A DNA stretch of 64,000 nucleotides from Chlamydoabsidia padenii (taxonomy: Eukaryota > Mucoromycota > Mucoromycetes > Mucorales > Cunninghamellaceae). The stretch is from assembly GCA_025330725.1 (NCBI GenBank), contig JAIWND010000013.1, positions 620,001-684,000 on the forward strand, read 5' to 3'. The stretch's first letter is position 1. Every line of letters starts with the position of its first letter. The translations under genes were made by a program, and so were the position numbers. The notes under the pieces are model-generated. The model was not told where the DNA came from. It saw only the letters and a program-made list of their open reading frames with translations, and did not search any database. Shown here one piece after another: positions 47,586-59,041 of the stretch.

Positions 47586-47891
47586 AGCAAATGATAGTGG
47601 TGATGAAAGAGTTACTGGTCAGTGATGTGGTTGGTGCACTGGTAATGGTATTAAAAAAATGGAATGGATATAATAAAGTGAATTGTTTGATAAAAGAGAA
47701 GAAGAGAGAGAAGGAAAAAGGGGAAAGGGGAATTTTATTTGTAGTCGGAGGTGAATTTGGTAGGTGATACCTATTTTGGTCGAAAAAAAAAAAAGAGGCA
47801 AAGACATGTTTGTGACAAAACTGACAGTTTTATTGTATATAGAGATAAAAAAACACAGGATGACATAATATAATATATAAAGTAATACTAT
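47586..47891 (-). other. Spacer
   Basis: CT-rich leader of the uncharacterised gene (minus strand), then AT-rich 3' flank of the OSCP gene. No clear copy of the recurring motif was seen here; the nearest is a loose GTCGGAGGTGAATTT at 47744. No gene. Confidence 0.35.
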
Positions 47892-48898
47892 TTAAACGGA
47901 ATCTATTCATAAAAATGATAGTTAGTTAGTTGAATATTACATTTACCCTATTGTCCCTAAACTACTTACCAGTAACGAGCTTGTTAAGCTTGTTGAGTTT
48001 GCTGGACACAGTCAAATCAATGCTCTTGTCACCAATTTCAACGAGGAGACCACCGAGGATATCAGTCTTGACCTTGTTGGATACGAGGAGCTTCTTACCT
48101 TCAGCAAGAGGAGACTTTTGAAGAGAGTCGACAATCTTGTTCAAGGTAGACTTGTCCAATTCCTAAAAAGAGTTCCTAATGTTACTACCGATTTCCATTA
48201 TACCTTCCCCCTTATTTATATTTCCAACCACTCTACTTACCTTAGCAGAAGTGATGACCAAAGGCAATTCGTTACGATGAGCACTCATCAATTCACCATA
48301 AGATTCAATGACCTTGCTAGTTTGAGGGAGACGACCGTTTTCAGCCAAAGTTTCAAAGAAGTTTTCAGTCAAGTTGTGAGCCTTGCCAGACTTGGCCAAC
48401 AAAGACTTGATGCTTTGCTTCTTTTCCTTGAGAGAGATGGTGGGGTTTTCCAAGAAAGAACCAAGAGCCTTGTCCTTGGATACAATCGATTCGAAAGACT
48501 TGAGGTCTTTTTCGACAGCATCGAGGGCGTTTTGACGAGCAGCAGCAACGTAAAGAGCAGTGGCGTAACGACCATCAAGACCGAAGAGAGCGAGAGGAGC
48601 CTATTGGTTGTTGCAAATAGAAAAAAAAAAAAAAAAAGGTGTTTATAAAGGCTGCATTGTCATTCGTGTTACTAGTTATTGTCATCGATCGTTCTTACCT
48701 TGGGAGCAGCAGCAGCAGCGTAACCACGGGTCAACTAATCACAATCGAATAAAGTAGTTAGTTTTTTCTGTTGTCTAAATGTAAGGTCTGTTGGTTTTTG
48801 GTGATAATGATAATTGACTCGACCAGTCACACCAGTCGATATATTTTTTAACCTACTTGAGGAGCGACAGCAGTCAAACGAGTGAATCGAGAAGCCAT
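47892..48898 (-). CDS. ATP5: Mitochondrial ATP synthase subunit OSCP (Atp5)
   Basis: Peripheral-stalk subunit joining F1 to the stator in the inner membrane. Start at 48898: MASRFTRLTAVAPQ, then LTRGYAAAAAPK, a cleavable matrix presequence spread over two small exons. The mature OSCP follows: ALFGLDGRYATALYVAAARQNALDAVEKDLKSF, DKALGSFLENPTISLKEKKQSIKSLL, TENFFETLAENGRLPQTSKVIESY, ELDKSTLNKIVDSLQKSPLAEGKKLLVSNKVKTDILGGLLVEIGDKSIDLTVSSKLNKLNKLVT. Reading through gives GK-stop at 47962. However, GTAAGT at 47969 and an acceptor TAG at 47903 add a terminal micro-exon of 11 bases (47902-47892) that changes the end to DSV, matching the usual DS-I/V end of fungal OSCP. I take the spliced form. Confidence 0.93.
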
Positions 48899-49260
48899 TC
48901 TAATTTGTGTGAGGATAAACGGAAGAAGAGAAGGGTTAATGGGAAGAAGAAAAAATTGACAGGGTTTGTTTTTTTTTCACTCAGGGCCAACCCGCCCATT
49001 GACTGTGACGTCCGTTTTTTTTTTTTTGGCCCTCAGACATTTTCCAATTATAATTTTTAAAAGACCGCATTGTGCTTTTACTTTTAAAGAGGAGCGTGTT
49101 GTACTTTCTTCTTTTCTTTTTTTTTTTTTTTTTTTTACTTCATCAACCAACTCTCATCTTGTAAGCAATTGCAACAATACCTTTATTGTTCTTGGTTTGA
49201 CTTTTATTTTACTTTCTACTAACCTGCTGCTCTTCTCTTTTACTACTGATAGAATTCACT
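48899..49260. promoter_or_regulatory. Bidirectional promoter ATP5 / farnesyl diphosphate synthase
   Basis: Between two divergent starts. Contains TTTTTAAAAGACCGC at 49054-49068, a variant also seen at 51316-51329, plus T-runs at 49014-49027 and 49121-49136. Confidence 0.5.
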
Positions 49261-50697
49261 ATGGCTGCTGTCAAATTACAAAAAGAAGAAAACCGCAAGG
49301 CTTTCCTTGATCTCTACCCTGCCCTCGCCGAAGAAATCCTTAACGAACTTCGCAAATACAACATGCCTGAAGATGCTTATGAATGGACCAAGGATGTAAG
49401 TTAACTAGTGGGGTTTGTGGGACTGTTAAACGTAAAGACATTTATTGTACCTTGAACTCATCATCTTGTCTTTATTAGAACTTGTTTTATAATGTCCCTG
49501 GTGGTAAGACAAGAAAAAAAAAAAGTATACTGGAATAAAGGAATAATGATTTTAACGTGACATTATTATTAGGTAAATTAAACCGTGGTCTCTCTGTGGT
49601 GGATACCATCCGTATCTTGAAGGGTGATGCTGTAACTGAAGATGACATTTTCAAGGCCTCTATCTTGGGTTGGCTCGTTGAATTCGTAAGTTGGAAAACA
49701 AAACAAAAAAAAAGTGTTGGATAGCATTTGATTCTATACTAATCTTTTACTATTTGGAATGTCTCTTTATAGCTTCAAGCCTTCTTCCTTGTTGCTGATG
49801 ATATCATGGATGCCTCTATTACTCGCCGTGGTCAACCTTGCTGGTACAAGAAGGGTAATGTTGGTATGGTCGCCATCAATGATGCATTCATCTTGGAATC
49901 CTGTATCTATATCTTGTTGAAAAAGTACTTCAAGGCCACTGATTACTATGTCGATTTGATTGAACTCTTCCATGAAGTCACCTTCCAAACCGAACTCGGC
50001 CAACTTTGTGATCTCATTACTGCTCCTGAAGACAGCGTTGACTTGAGCAAATTCTCTGTGGAAAAGTAAGTACTCAAACCCCATTGAACAAAAGAGATGT
50101 CTGACTCTCTCTTTTTTTTTATATTTAGGCACAAGTTTATTGTTATTTACAAGACCGCCTTCTACTCCTTCTATCTCCCTGTGGCTCTTGGTATGATGAT
50201 GGTTGGTATCAAGAATGAAGCCGCTTACACTGAAGCTCGCAATATTTTGATCCCCTTGGGTGAATACTTCCAAGTTCAAGACGATTACCTCGACTGTTAC
50301 GGTGACCCTGCCTTCATTGGTAAGATTGGTACTGATATTCAAGATAACAAGTGCTCCTGGTTGGTGAATCAAGCTTTGGCCAAGGCTAACCCCGAACAAC
50401 GCAAGGTGCTTGATGTAAGTTTAACCTCGAAAAGGTATTAAAATAATGATAATCTTAACCTGATCTCTCTCTTTTTTTTTTTTTTAATAGGAGAACTATG
50501 GTCAAAAGAATGCTGAAGCCGAAGCCAAGATCAAGGCCCTTTATATTGAATTAAACATTGAAGAAACCTACAAGGCCTACGAAGAAAAGTCCTTCCAAGA
50601 ATTGACAAAGTTGATTGGACAAATTGATGAATCCATTGGTGTCAAGAAGGCTGTCTTTACTGAATTTATGGACAAGATCTACAAGCGTACTAAATAG
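49261..50697 (+). CDS. ERG20: Farnesyl diphosphate synthase
   Basis: Condenses IPP with DMAPP and GPP to farnesyl diphosphate, the branch point to sterols, prenylated proteins, ubiquinone, carotenoids and, in Mucorales, trisporoids. Six exons. Start 49261 ([19 protein letters not shown]). [15 protein letters not shown] is the IPP-binding Lys/Arg region. The first Asp-rich motif is DDIMD (about residues 100-104) in [49 protein letters not shown] and [20 protein letters not shown] follow. The second Asp-rich motif is DDYLDCYGD, and the enzyme ends DKIYKRTK. The Phe-Phe two residues upstream of the first motif region (QAFFLVADD) fits a C15-length product. Intron borders are clear throughout. Confidence 0.96.
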
Positions 50698-51121
50698 ATA
50701 TTAGAATTATAAATCATCTTTATTTGCTATCCTCCCTCTTCCCCTATTTGTCTCTTTTATCTAAACATAATAATAAAATATATCATAATTGAAACAAATA
50801 CAGTACAACGTGTCGGAAAATAGTGATTGGGGTATTGGGTGTGTATTGATGATAATAGATGTCTCGAATTCTGATTACCAAATGTAGAGGGGCTTCTTTG
50901 GCGGGGGTTGAAATCAGGGTATAGTAATTTGGAGCCCTGACTGTGTGTGTGTGCCCTGTATGATAACATCCAGTCAATCCTCCCCGTACAGTACTTCACT
51001 GGTCGATAGGGACCACGTCTTACATCGAGATAAGGTTACACGCACAGGGACCTTGACTTTATTATATTATCCAATGTCAGATTTGGACAAAAGTGGTGAT
51101 GATCGACAATCAAACCAGCAC

Positions 51122-51152
<31 letters not shown>

Positions 51153-51920
51153 TTCTCGATGACGTGAGTATGGTTGTAGATCCTCAAAGATGACCATTTA
51201 ATGCCATCTTCAGTTTTCAATTGGATCGTTTACTGAAATAGGTTGGATGGTTTGAAACAGAGTAGGTTTTGAACAAGAGATGATAACAGTAGATTACTGT
51301 ATCAGCGGGGTTTACATTTAAAGACCGCCTTCGTCTTTTTTTTCCCCCCCTTTACTCTGACATCTAGTTTATTCTTCTTGATGATAATGAACCATTAGAT
51401 ATATATTGGTCATCAACATCAAATTGCCGAACAAGATGATTCATACCACTCACTCCACTCTGCCAAAGTTACAAAGAGGACGGAATTGATATGCAGACAA
51501 ATTATTCAACACCCGCCATTAAAGTCTCTCGGCCAGAACCGTTTTAGAAGGATGCATGCAAAATGACATTTCATAAATAAGATAATGCGGTTATCCGTGA
51601 TTTGAGTTTGAGAGCTTTTTCTCATCTTTGAAGAGAGTACTGTATAGAACATATTGTTAGTGGAGCTGGGTTCATTGCAGGATGATGAGCGCTCCAGGAG
51701 AGATTGCTTCAGTAGATCTTGCATATGAGTGACTTGATGTATATAGAGTACGGATGGTAGCGCATGTTGTCTCAACTTGATACTCTCGACTCCAACATCA
51801 AGCATTGAAGTTCACCATCATCCAGAATTATTGAATCCCCGCGATCGAAATCGCTGAGTTGACCAGACAAAAAGATTTTTGCTTTTTCTCTTTTTTTTTT
51901 TTTGTACATTATAATAGATC
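50698..51920. other. 1.2 kb spacer
   Basis: 3' flank of FPPS, then unique sequence. A-run of about 28 at 51123-51150. Motif region GCGGGGTTTACATTTAAAG at 51305-51323 followed by ACCGCC. A minus-strand ATG-initiated frame at 51805-51506 (MLDVGVESIKLRQHALPSVL..., 99 residues) is open but lacks recognisable features. No convincing gene. Confidence 0.4.
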
Positions 51921-53067
51921 ATGGCTTCTGCTAATAGTCACCTTGTCGATATCTCTGTCTTACCATCACCATCATCACCGCCTTCTATTGAGATTGATAC
52001 CAACACTTGTCAAGTATGTCACCAATTACCTTCTAAATATAAATGCCCACGATGCGATATCCGATCATGCTCTGTATCATGTGTCAAACAACATAAAACC
52101 GACCAATCTTGCACTGGGGAACGCAGTAAAACTCATTATGTGCCCATGAAAGAATACAATGAAAGTACAATGATGAGTGGTAAGTCTTTGGGACAAAAAA
52201 TAAAAGACAATAATGATTTATAACTTACGATCTGTCTTCTTTTTATTTATTTATTTAGATTATGTCTATTTGGAAGATGTGTCAAGACAATCGGATACTC
52301 TCACAAGGCATCGAATCAAGGGCAACAAAAGCAATAGTCCAGCTGATTACAAGTTACGATTGGTGCTCAAGCATGCTAGGGAAATGGGGGTGTTGTATGA
52401 TATGCTACCAGATGGTATGTCAAGACGGAAAGCAAATAGAACCAACTATAGCACAAAGTAAGTCTATTAACGCATATTTATATCATACTAATACAAATTA
52501 TCTTTATGAATAGAATGAAACAAATCTTTTGGACACTGGAATTCTGTTTTTGTATTGATGATAAGCAAGAACGTGTGGTGGAGCATTCGTAAGTGAACTT
52601 TATTATCACATTATCAGAATGACTAGAACCCCCTGTTTTTAATTAGATGCCCCAGCAACAAATCCCTACGAGGCGTATTTGAAAACATGCTTCTGTCAGA
52701 AAAACCTCAAGGTCAAAACCCTTATGCAACCATTCGACATCAGGTCCAATATTTTGTGGACACGGATATGAATGACTGGGTGGTGGGATTGAAAAAGGAA
52801 GGCGGCAAACGAAACACCTACATTGATTTGACATCACAACTAGATCAACCACTCAAGGAATGTTTAAAAGGGGAACGTGTGATTGAATATCCGACACTAT
52901 ACATTTGGCTCAAGGATCATGTGGACTCTACCATACAACTGGAGGACAAGTATACGGCATTGAAACAACAGAATGATGAGGGTGGAAATAACGATCGGGA
53001 ATCTTCAGGCGATGATGATAGTAATGATGATGATAGTGATGATAGTGATGATAGTGATGACGATGAC

Positions 53068-53100
<33 letters not shown>

Positions 53101-53259
53101 AAACAACAATGCGACAAAGAAAAAGACGGGAATGACAAACAGCATATTGGTGGCGAAAAGGGCAATGGTGTTGATCCACGAGACGATGATGATAATTTCG
53201 ACAACTCGGCACCTTTCAATATCGATCCCACTGGATTACCTCAACAAAACAATCAATGA
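51921..53259 (+). CDS. BCD1: Box C/D snoRNP assembly protein Bcd1 (ZNHIT6)
   Basis: Nuclear factor needed for box C/D snoRNA stability and snoRNP assembly. The HIT zinc finger near the N-terminus is CQVCHQLPSKYKCPRCDIRSCSVSCVKQHKTDQSC. Then come HYVPMKEYNESTMMSDYVYLEDVSRQSDTLTRH, LRLVLKHAREMGVLYDMLPDGMSRRKANRTNYSTK, IFWTLEFCF and a C-terminal domain with YIDLTSQLDQPLKECLKGERVIEYPTLYIWL. The long tail is almost pure Asp encoded by GAT/GAC repeats (about 53005-53100), then Lys- and Asp-rich to the stop. Four exons. The core matches the family; the acidic tail length is unusual. Confidence 0.93.
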
Positions 53260-53690
53260 TACAATTATTACATTCGATATTACAAGGCCTTCCTTCAATT
53301 GATTTAATTCATATACACCTGTCCCCTTCTTTACATACATTGGCATTTTAATTCTAGTCCCTTATATCAGCAGTATTAGCATCAATTGTTTTTATTAACT
53401 AATTAACCATCTCTTCCTACAAATATTTTATATCTACAATTTAATAAAACTATGTTGTATATCTACTTTAAACGGTGTTGGTTTGTGTAATAGTCATCGT
53501 ATGTAGCATGATGACAAGACAACTATATGGGCATTGATAGTTATATATAAACAAAACGGTGGGATAATTGGATCAAGTTTTTTTGTTTTGTTTTTTTTTG
53601 TTTTTTATTATTAATCTAGATTATAAAATATCAAAAGGACAAGGTGCATTTATACAACTACAAATCTAAAGGGAAGTGGGGTCAAATATA
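53260..53690. other. Spacer between convergent genes
   Basis: 3' flanks of BCD1 and the kinase gene, with AATAAAA near 53442. T-rich 53578-53606. Nothing else seen. Confidence 0.5.
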
Positions 53691-55164
53691 TCAAATTTCT
53701 AGACCTTCGGCAAAAGATTCATCAATGTGTTTCAATTTGAGGAATATATCGCAGCCATAACCATTCATGGAGACCAATGTCAGAGATCCACCAAAGTATC
53801 TTGCATATTCCCGAGCCAGAGGTAGACCATATCTATTTCACGTAAAGAAAGAAGATGAGTAAAAGAGAGAGAGAGAAAGAGAGTGATGAAGGAACTTACC
53901 CTAAACCAGCCAATGGACCACCTACACCACTTTGCATTGCTGCGAGTGCCATACCACTAAAGATACTACCATCATCAGCCCCTTCATCCAAATCTTCACC
54001 TGGACTTGATACGGTGGTATAAGAATATTCAAATACCTTGCTGAGATCCTGTTCATTGATGCCATTGCCTTGATCCCTGATGCGAATACCGATTTCCTCC
54101 TTGCTTTGGCTGATCGTCACTTGGATAGGTGGAGGGTCAAATAATCCAATGTGGTTCGCATGTTCCACCGTGGCCCGATAAGAGTTTTTTAATAGTTCGG
54201 TCAGGATGTATTCCAAATGGACGGGGACATAGGTGAATTGAGTGTCGACGTGGCCATTGATGACCGTGTCGGGGCTATGGCCATAGTTAAAGTCACACAG
54301 TTCGGCAACAAAATCGGCACAATTGCGCACAAGTTCGTAAGGCTTGAGCTGGGTATCGATAATGCCAATCGTGCCATTGTCTCGTACTTTGTTGTTGTTA
54401 GTGGGATCAGCTTTCAGTTCGGTTCGAGAGTGTTGTGTCAGTACGATACACTGTTCCGCAATCAGTCGGATTCCTATTCGTGCTTTGATCATGTCGTCCA
54501 GGAAGGTAGCCATATCGTGGTGATTCATATATTGTTTGCATTCGAGAAAACCTATCATATTATAGCGTTAAGTATGTTTCAATCCTTTTGTTAATATAAC
54601 TTTTACCTTTGGCCAGAGTGGGGATGTTATCCGTATGCCGTTCCACCAGATCTTTGAGTTTTTCAGCAAACTCCATGTCGTCCGTATCCCCTCTACTATG
54701 TGAGTATTGTTCCAGCATTTCAAAAGAATCGTAGTATAGCTTGTATATTTCTTTAATGTAGGGATTGGTGCCGACAATAAAAGGAAGTGTTTGGAAGGCC
54801 CGCACCCGTCTTGCCAATCGTACCGGTAGTTCCGTTCTTGCGTATAATGCACAATCCTGTAATGAGGCTTGAGATAGAGGTGGTTGTCCAAATCGTACTA
54901 GTTGCTTCAGTGTCACTGGTTTGATAGGCTTATTGGCGTACTATAGTATAATAAACAGTAAAGTGAAAAGTAGTGTTAGTATCACCTCTGCAAATGAATC
55001 CGTTTATGTTTTTTTTTTTTTTTCGTTTGTTCTTTTACCATCACAATCTTGTCATCGTAAAATGATTGGGCCAGAGGTCTTTCTGACGCTTTTGCTGTAA
55101 AGTGACGAGCTGTCCGGGAAGGCGAGTAACAAGCCGACGTGATAAAACGGCACTTTAATAGCAT
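53691..55164 (-). CDS. Mitochondrial dehydrogenase kinase (PDK/BCKDK family)
   Basis: GHKL-fold serine kinase that inactivates pyruvate or branched-chain 2-oxoacid dehydrogenase in the matrix. Start 55164 with a matrix-type presequence ([35 protein letters not shown]). The four-helix domain contains [46 protein letters not shown] and [20 protein letters not shown]. The ATP-binding half shows the N-box [14 protein letters not shown]1 [19 protein letters not shown], and G2 [22 protein letters not shown]. The [14 protein letters not shown] segment is closer to BCKDK/Pkp2 than to PDK1-4. Acidic insert [16 protein letters not shown] in the ATP lid. Four introns. Substrate choice is uncertain. Confidence 0.92.
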
Positions 55165-56524
55165 TGGTTTACACAATAAAAAAATAAAAAGAAGAGAGAA
55201 AGAAATCAGAAATTCGTGATGGATGAAATTCTTGTAGTCGGGATTTGAAATGGGCAAATTGATTAGATCAGCCTACACTAACTGTGGGGGTATTCTTTAC
55301 TAAGATTCAAAATAAACACTACTCACTTGATTGCTAATCCATCTCAATTATACAGATTATACTTTTTAACTGTGGTTGGCCCATGGAAAATCTATATTCG
55401 GTGGAATGTGAACTGGATTCGTTAGTCCAAGCGGGATGCTGGCTATCGGGATTTGAATCCAAATGTGCTGGAATCGTGCGAGGGTGACAGAATTGATCCA
55501 ACATGACTCATGATTTCATGAGAAATCAAATAAATAGACAATAGGGGAAGCAATGAAAGTCTCAGTAACATCATTAATGCATAATGCGGTGTTTAAAAAA
55601 AGAGCGTGATAGAATATGGTGCAGTTCATTAGCAATGGTCGCCATTATGCTTCACCTCCAAGCAGTAATTTTGACTGGTGAGTCATGAATATATATATAT
55701 GTTGACAAACTTTTAACAATACATATACGCATATTGGTTTGGTCTTTTAAAATGATGCATCATTCCATGCGTATCACACTGACCATCCAAAAAAAAAAAA
55801 AAGGAACATGATCGGAGTTTACTCATCAAACCGATGCATGAATCATATCAAGGACGGATTTTAATCAAGTTTATTTTACTACAAATGAGATAAAATACAA
55901 AGCTGTATAATATAAAACGCAAAAAGAAAAGAAAAGAAAAACTGTTCTAGAGACCAGGTAAGACCAATTTGCTTTGCTTGCTGAGCAGTTGATTGTGGAT
56001 GACATTTACAGCAACATAAGATTCCTCGATGACACAATGAGATGTTGGATTCGGAGGCATCTAGAAAAGTTATTCCGACGTTAGCACCAACAGACATCAA
56101 AGTGTAGTAGACATTCAATACCATATATGGGATCTGACCTGCATTTTCAATTCCCGCCTGCTTTAAACGTTTGCCCTGATTGCAAAAGGACCCTTCAAAG
56201 TAGTAAAAGCTGTATGTAGGACTTTTGATAAGTATAAATGGAAAGTAGAGTGCATAAAACCAACTTTACAGTGAAAAAACACAATGTGTCCAAGTTTTAA
56301 AGGGGTTTTATGATGGTTATAGTTGACATACACCATACCATTGACCTATTCAGGGCGTTATTATGTAGATCCTTCACAAGGCAAAAGTCGATTTTTGTTT
56401 TATCAAATTATATCTTTATTAAGTAGTTACGGACTGGGGGATTTAATGGAGTCAATAAGGAATAGATATGATAAAAGAGCAAGTGATACTAGTAATAGAT
56501 AAAGTAAAGAGGGAGGGAATATAA
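55165..56524. other. 1.36 kb spacer with several motif copies
   Basis: Motif copies GTCGGGATTTGAAA at 55237-55250, ATCGGGATTTGAATCC at 55445-55460, and ATTTTCAATTCCCGCC at 56143-56158, with looser matches near 55586 and 55811. A small candidate gene (56124-55879) is listed separately. 56200-56524 is AT-rich, with no gene. Confidence 0.4.
55879..56124 (-). CDS. Candidate small Cys-rich protein
   Basis: ATG-initiated 81-residue frame: MVLNVYYTLMSVGANVGITFLDASE, then a Cys cluster (LCHRGILCCCKCHPQ), QAKQIGLTWSLEQ and a hydrophobic end (FFFSFLFAFYIIQLCILSHL). A strong motif copy (56143-56158) lies only 19 bases upstream, arguing for transcription. The pyrimidine-rich end may instead be an intron. 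No family recognised. Confidence 0.3.
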   Translation of the reverse strand: MVLNVYYTLMSVGANVGITFLDASESNISLCHRGILCCCKCHPQSTAQQAKQIGLTWSLEQFFFSFLFAFYIIQLCILSHL

Positions 56525-57494
56525 TTATCGGAATAAAGCAACAAGGACAAAGAAGACAAATATCAAAGCAATAACGATACATACAGATTCTATTAAACCC
56601 AAAATAAAAAGTTAGTTATTATATAGTTTATGATCCTATATAAGACAAGAACTTACTATTATCCTTGACCTTTCGACCCACATAATCTAGTTTTCTTTTT
56701 GCCCGTCGTAATCGTTCATCCGTTCGTTCCGCCAGCACTTGAGTTTCATCAATCAATTGTACATGAGAATCCAATTCATCCCCAATCAATAAACCAAGTT
56801 CCCGTTGTCGTCCAATAGCCAAAGATAAGTGATCCAAGTTTTCGTCTTGATCTACAAAAAGAAAAAAGCCAAGTTTAATCATAGCTAATTATAATAAACG
56901 ATCATTACCATCCATAATACGTTGTTGTAGTAACAAGATTTGATCATTTTCTAGACTAGAGGAATCTTCTTGCTCAGAAGAAGAATGGAATCGAATACCA
57001 CCCCTGTTTTGATGGTTGCCTAGTAAGATATCCCTATCTGTCGCTGATTTACTATCCCCCATCGATGATAATAATCCATCCAATTTATCCACCTTGACTT
57101 GAATCCGAATCAGTTGGTCTTCTTGTTCTTTGGTATGCCTATATAATATCAGTTTATATCCTTCCTTTCTTCCTTCATTAAAGTACTTACAATGCCCCCG
57201 ACTGTTCTTCAGTAGATAGTTGTTGTTCCAACGTATTGATACCTTGATGTAGTTGTATCAAGTTCTTGTCTATTGTTTTTTCATTCTTGTCGTAATTCAA
57301 CCTACAAGTTAAAATAGATGTGGGTGAGTGTCTTGGCGTCTTTTTTTTTTATATATTTACTTTAAAATAAATGTTGCCATTAAAGTTCCATGTAGTATAA
57401 CTTACCCTAGTTCTTTTAGTCGATTACGTTCGAATACAACAGTCAAAGTATTATCAGCTAGTAGGTCTAATCGGGAAGCAAGTTTGGTATCCAT
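56525..57494 (-). CDS. Qc-SNARE, syntaxin-8/Syn8-like
   Basis: Tail-anchored SNARE of endosome/TGN fusion. Start 57494 (MDTKLASRLDLLADNTLTVVFERNRLKELG), then coiled LNYDKNEKTIDKNLIQLHQGINTLEQQL and HTKEQEDQLIRIQVKVDKL. A Ser-rich linker follows, then the SNARE motif DENLDHLSLAIGRQRELGLLIGDELDSHVQLIDETQVLAERTDERLRRAKRKLDYVGRK, with heptads and a Gln near the zero layer. The last exon gives the membrane anchor VCIVIALIFVFFVLVALFR, with stop at 56525. Five or so exons. Motif GGGGCGGCATTTTAAT at 57594 lies about 100 bases upstream. Confidence 0.87.
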
Positions 57495-57836
57495 TATAAA
57501 AAAGAGAATTAAATGAGAGAAAGAGAGAGAGAGAGACGAAATGGGCCAAGGGATTTTTTTTTTTTTTTGTAAACCTGTCGGCCAATCATATTTGGGGCGG
57601 CATTTTAATATTTCTGTTAACTTTTCTTCAAAACGAGGCAATCCTCCTTCTTCCATTTCTTCACAAGCTCTCTTTCATACCACGTAAGTTTAGTCACTGT
57701 CGCATTGATATATAGCTCAATGCTTCTAACTTTATTTTGTTATGTATAGTAATACCATAGTACACAACTTGGCGACCATAGTACTCTTTTTATTTTTTAT
57801 TATCATCCTTCTCGCCACCCGCCACTAGAAACAACA
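57495..57836. promoter_or_regulatory. Bidirectional promoter SNARE / Mim2
   Basis: Between divergent starts. Holds GGGGCGGCATTTTAAT at 57594-57609 and a T-run at 57555-57568. A GTAAG donor-like site at 57683 and TAG at 57749 hint at a 5' untranslated intron for Mim2. A minus-strand frame from 57656 (MEEGGLPRFEEKL...) is not needed by the SNARE gene. Confidence 0.45.
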
Positions 57837-58116
57837 ATGGCCTCTTCAGTGTACAATAGACAAGAAATCAACGATAGAAGAACACCACACGATATGGATG
57901 ATCTGGGTATTGATGGTGTTGAAGAAGTGAATGACCTTGGTAGTGGTTATTTGGACGACAATGATTCGATGGAAGACGATGATAGCGACTACTCTTATGA
58001 TGCGGAAGCAGAATGGGAAGAAAGCAAAGCACAGATGAACGCCTTATTCTCTTTGGTCATATTTCCCTTTGTTGGTAGATGGTTGGGTCGAAAATGCGCT
58101 TTTTATGGTAAGACTT

Positions 58117-58168
<52 letters not shown>

Positions 58169-58311
58169 ATTGACAGGCAAAAGACGGCTGATCTCTCATA
58201 TATATTACTATTGTAGCTTGGTCTCGGTGGTCTTATTCTTCTAGATCGTTAGATTCTTCCTCCTTTTTATCATTACAATGGTTAAACGCTATAAAACGAA
58301 TCCCCCAATAA
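57837..58311 (+). CDS. MIM2: Mitochondrial import protein Mim2-like
   Basis: Small outer-membrane protein that works with Mim1 to insert helical outer-membrane proteins. Exon 1 from 57837 gives an acidic N-terminus (DDLGIDGVEEVNDLGSGYLDDNDSMEDDDSDYSYDAEAEWEESKAQ) and the conserved span MNALFSLVIFPFVGRWLGRKCAFYG. Exon 2 adds AWSRWSYSSRSLDSSSFLSLQWLNAIKRIPQ. The WEES-x-x-x-x-N-LFSLVIFP-x-VG-x-LGR core is the family signature. The intron (from 58108, GTAAGA, to about 58215) is mostly a 48-base A run at 58119-58166. About 120 residues, a usual length for fungi. Confidence 0.88.
58119..58166 (+). repeat. 48-base A homopolymer in the Mim2 intron
   Basis: Starts about ten bases after the donor GTAAGA and fills nearly half of the single intron. 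Confidence 0.92.
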
Positions 58312-59041
58312 AAACGAAAATAAACTAGTATCTATGGTATATTATTGTATTATTGTCTTTACATGTGGATGGTTGTATGATTGGGTTGGAATTGGTACAA
58401 TTTATATAATATGATGATGATGGGCTGGAAATACATTGTTAGTAGGATGAATACTCTATAACTATAGGGACTAACGCGACCATATGTGTCACTGCACCAA
58501 ATCATGGGGTGATGTGACGACAAAAGTGCGTAAAAGAGGATTATGATAATTAACGAAGGTACTGATCAAATACTAATAGACTATCAATCTACAGAAATGG
58601 TTACTGCAGGGTTCACTGTAAACTTTGATTTCGAAAACAATGATATGATAAACAGGTACACTCCTTTACCAATCTCGTCCCTTGGTGCTAGTGAACGATA
58701 TTTGAAGCGCCGACATTTTTATCTCTCTCTCTTTTTTTTTTTTTTTTTTTTACTGACGACTTGCCTCTCTCTTCCTTCCGAGTATGATTCTTCAATACTC
58801 ACTCTTGTCCCATCTCAAGTTAATCACTTGTATATCAAATGATTTGGTAAATGAAAAAAATAAGTATGTGCATATGATTTTGATTTAGACCATCTTGTTA
58901 GTCAGGCGACATTTACTCTTTATCTTTTTTATCTTACGTTTTTACTAAAACAGCTAGCCGATTATAGGGACTTGCCTTGCTCCCCCCCCCCAACTGGCTC
59001 ATTACATCAGCATCCGAAATAACAACTAGTGGAAAAGAATC
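58312..59041. other. Spacer 3' of Mim2
   Basis: AT-rich; T-run at 58731-58750, C8 at 58982. An open frame at 58543-58720 (MIINEGTDQILIDY...) has no recognisable features. No gene supported. Confidence 0.4.

Noticed and set aside
52917..53231. Ser- and His-rich minus frames opposite BCD1
   Set aside because: Shadows of the GAT repeat; BCD1 itself is well supported.
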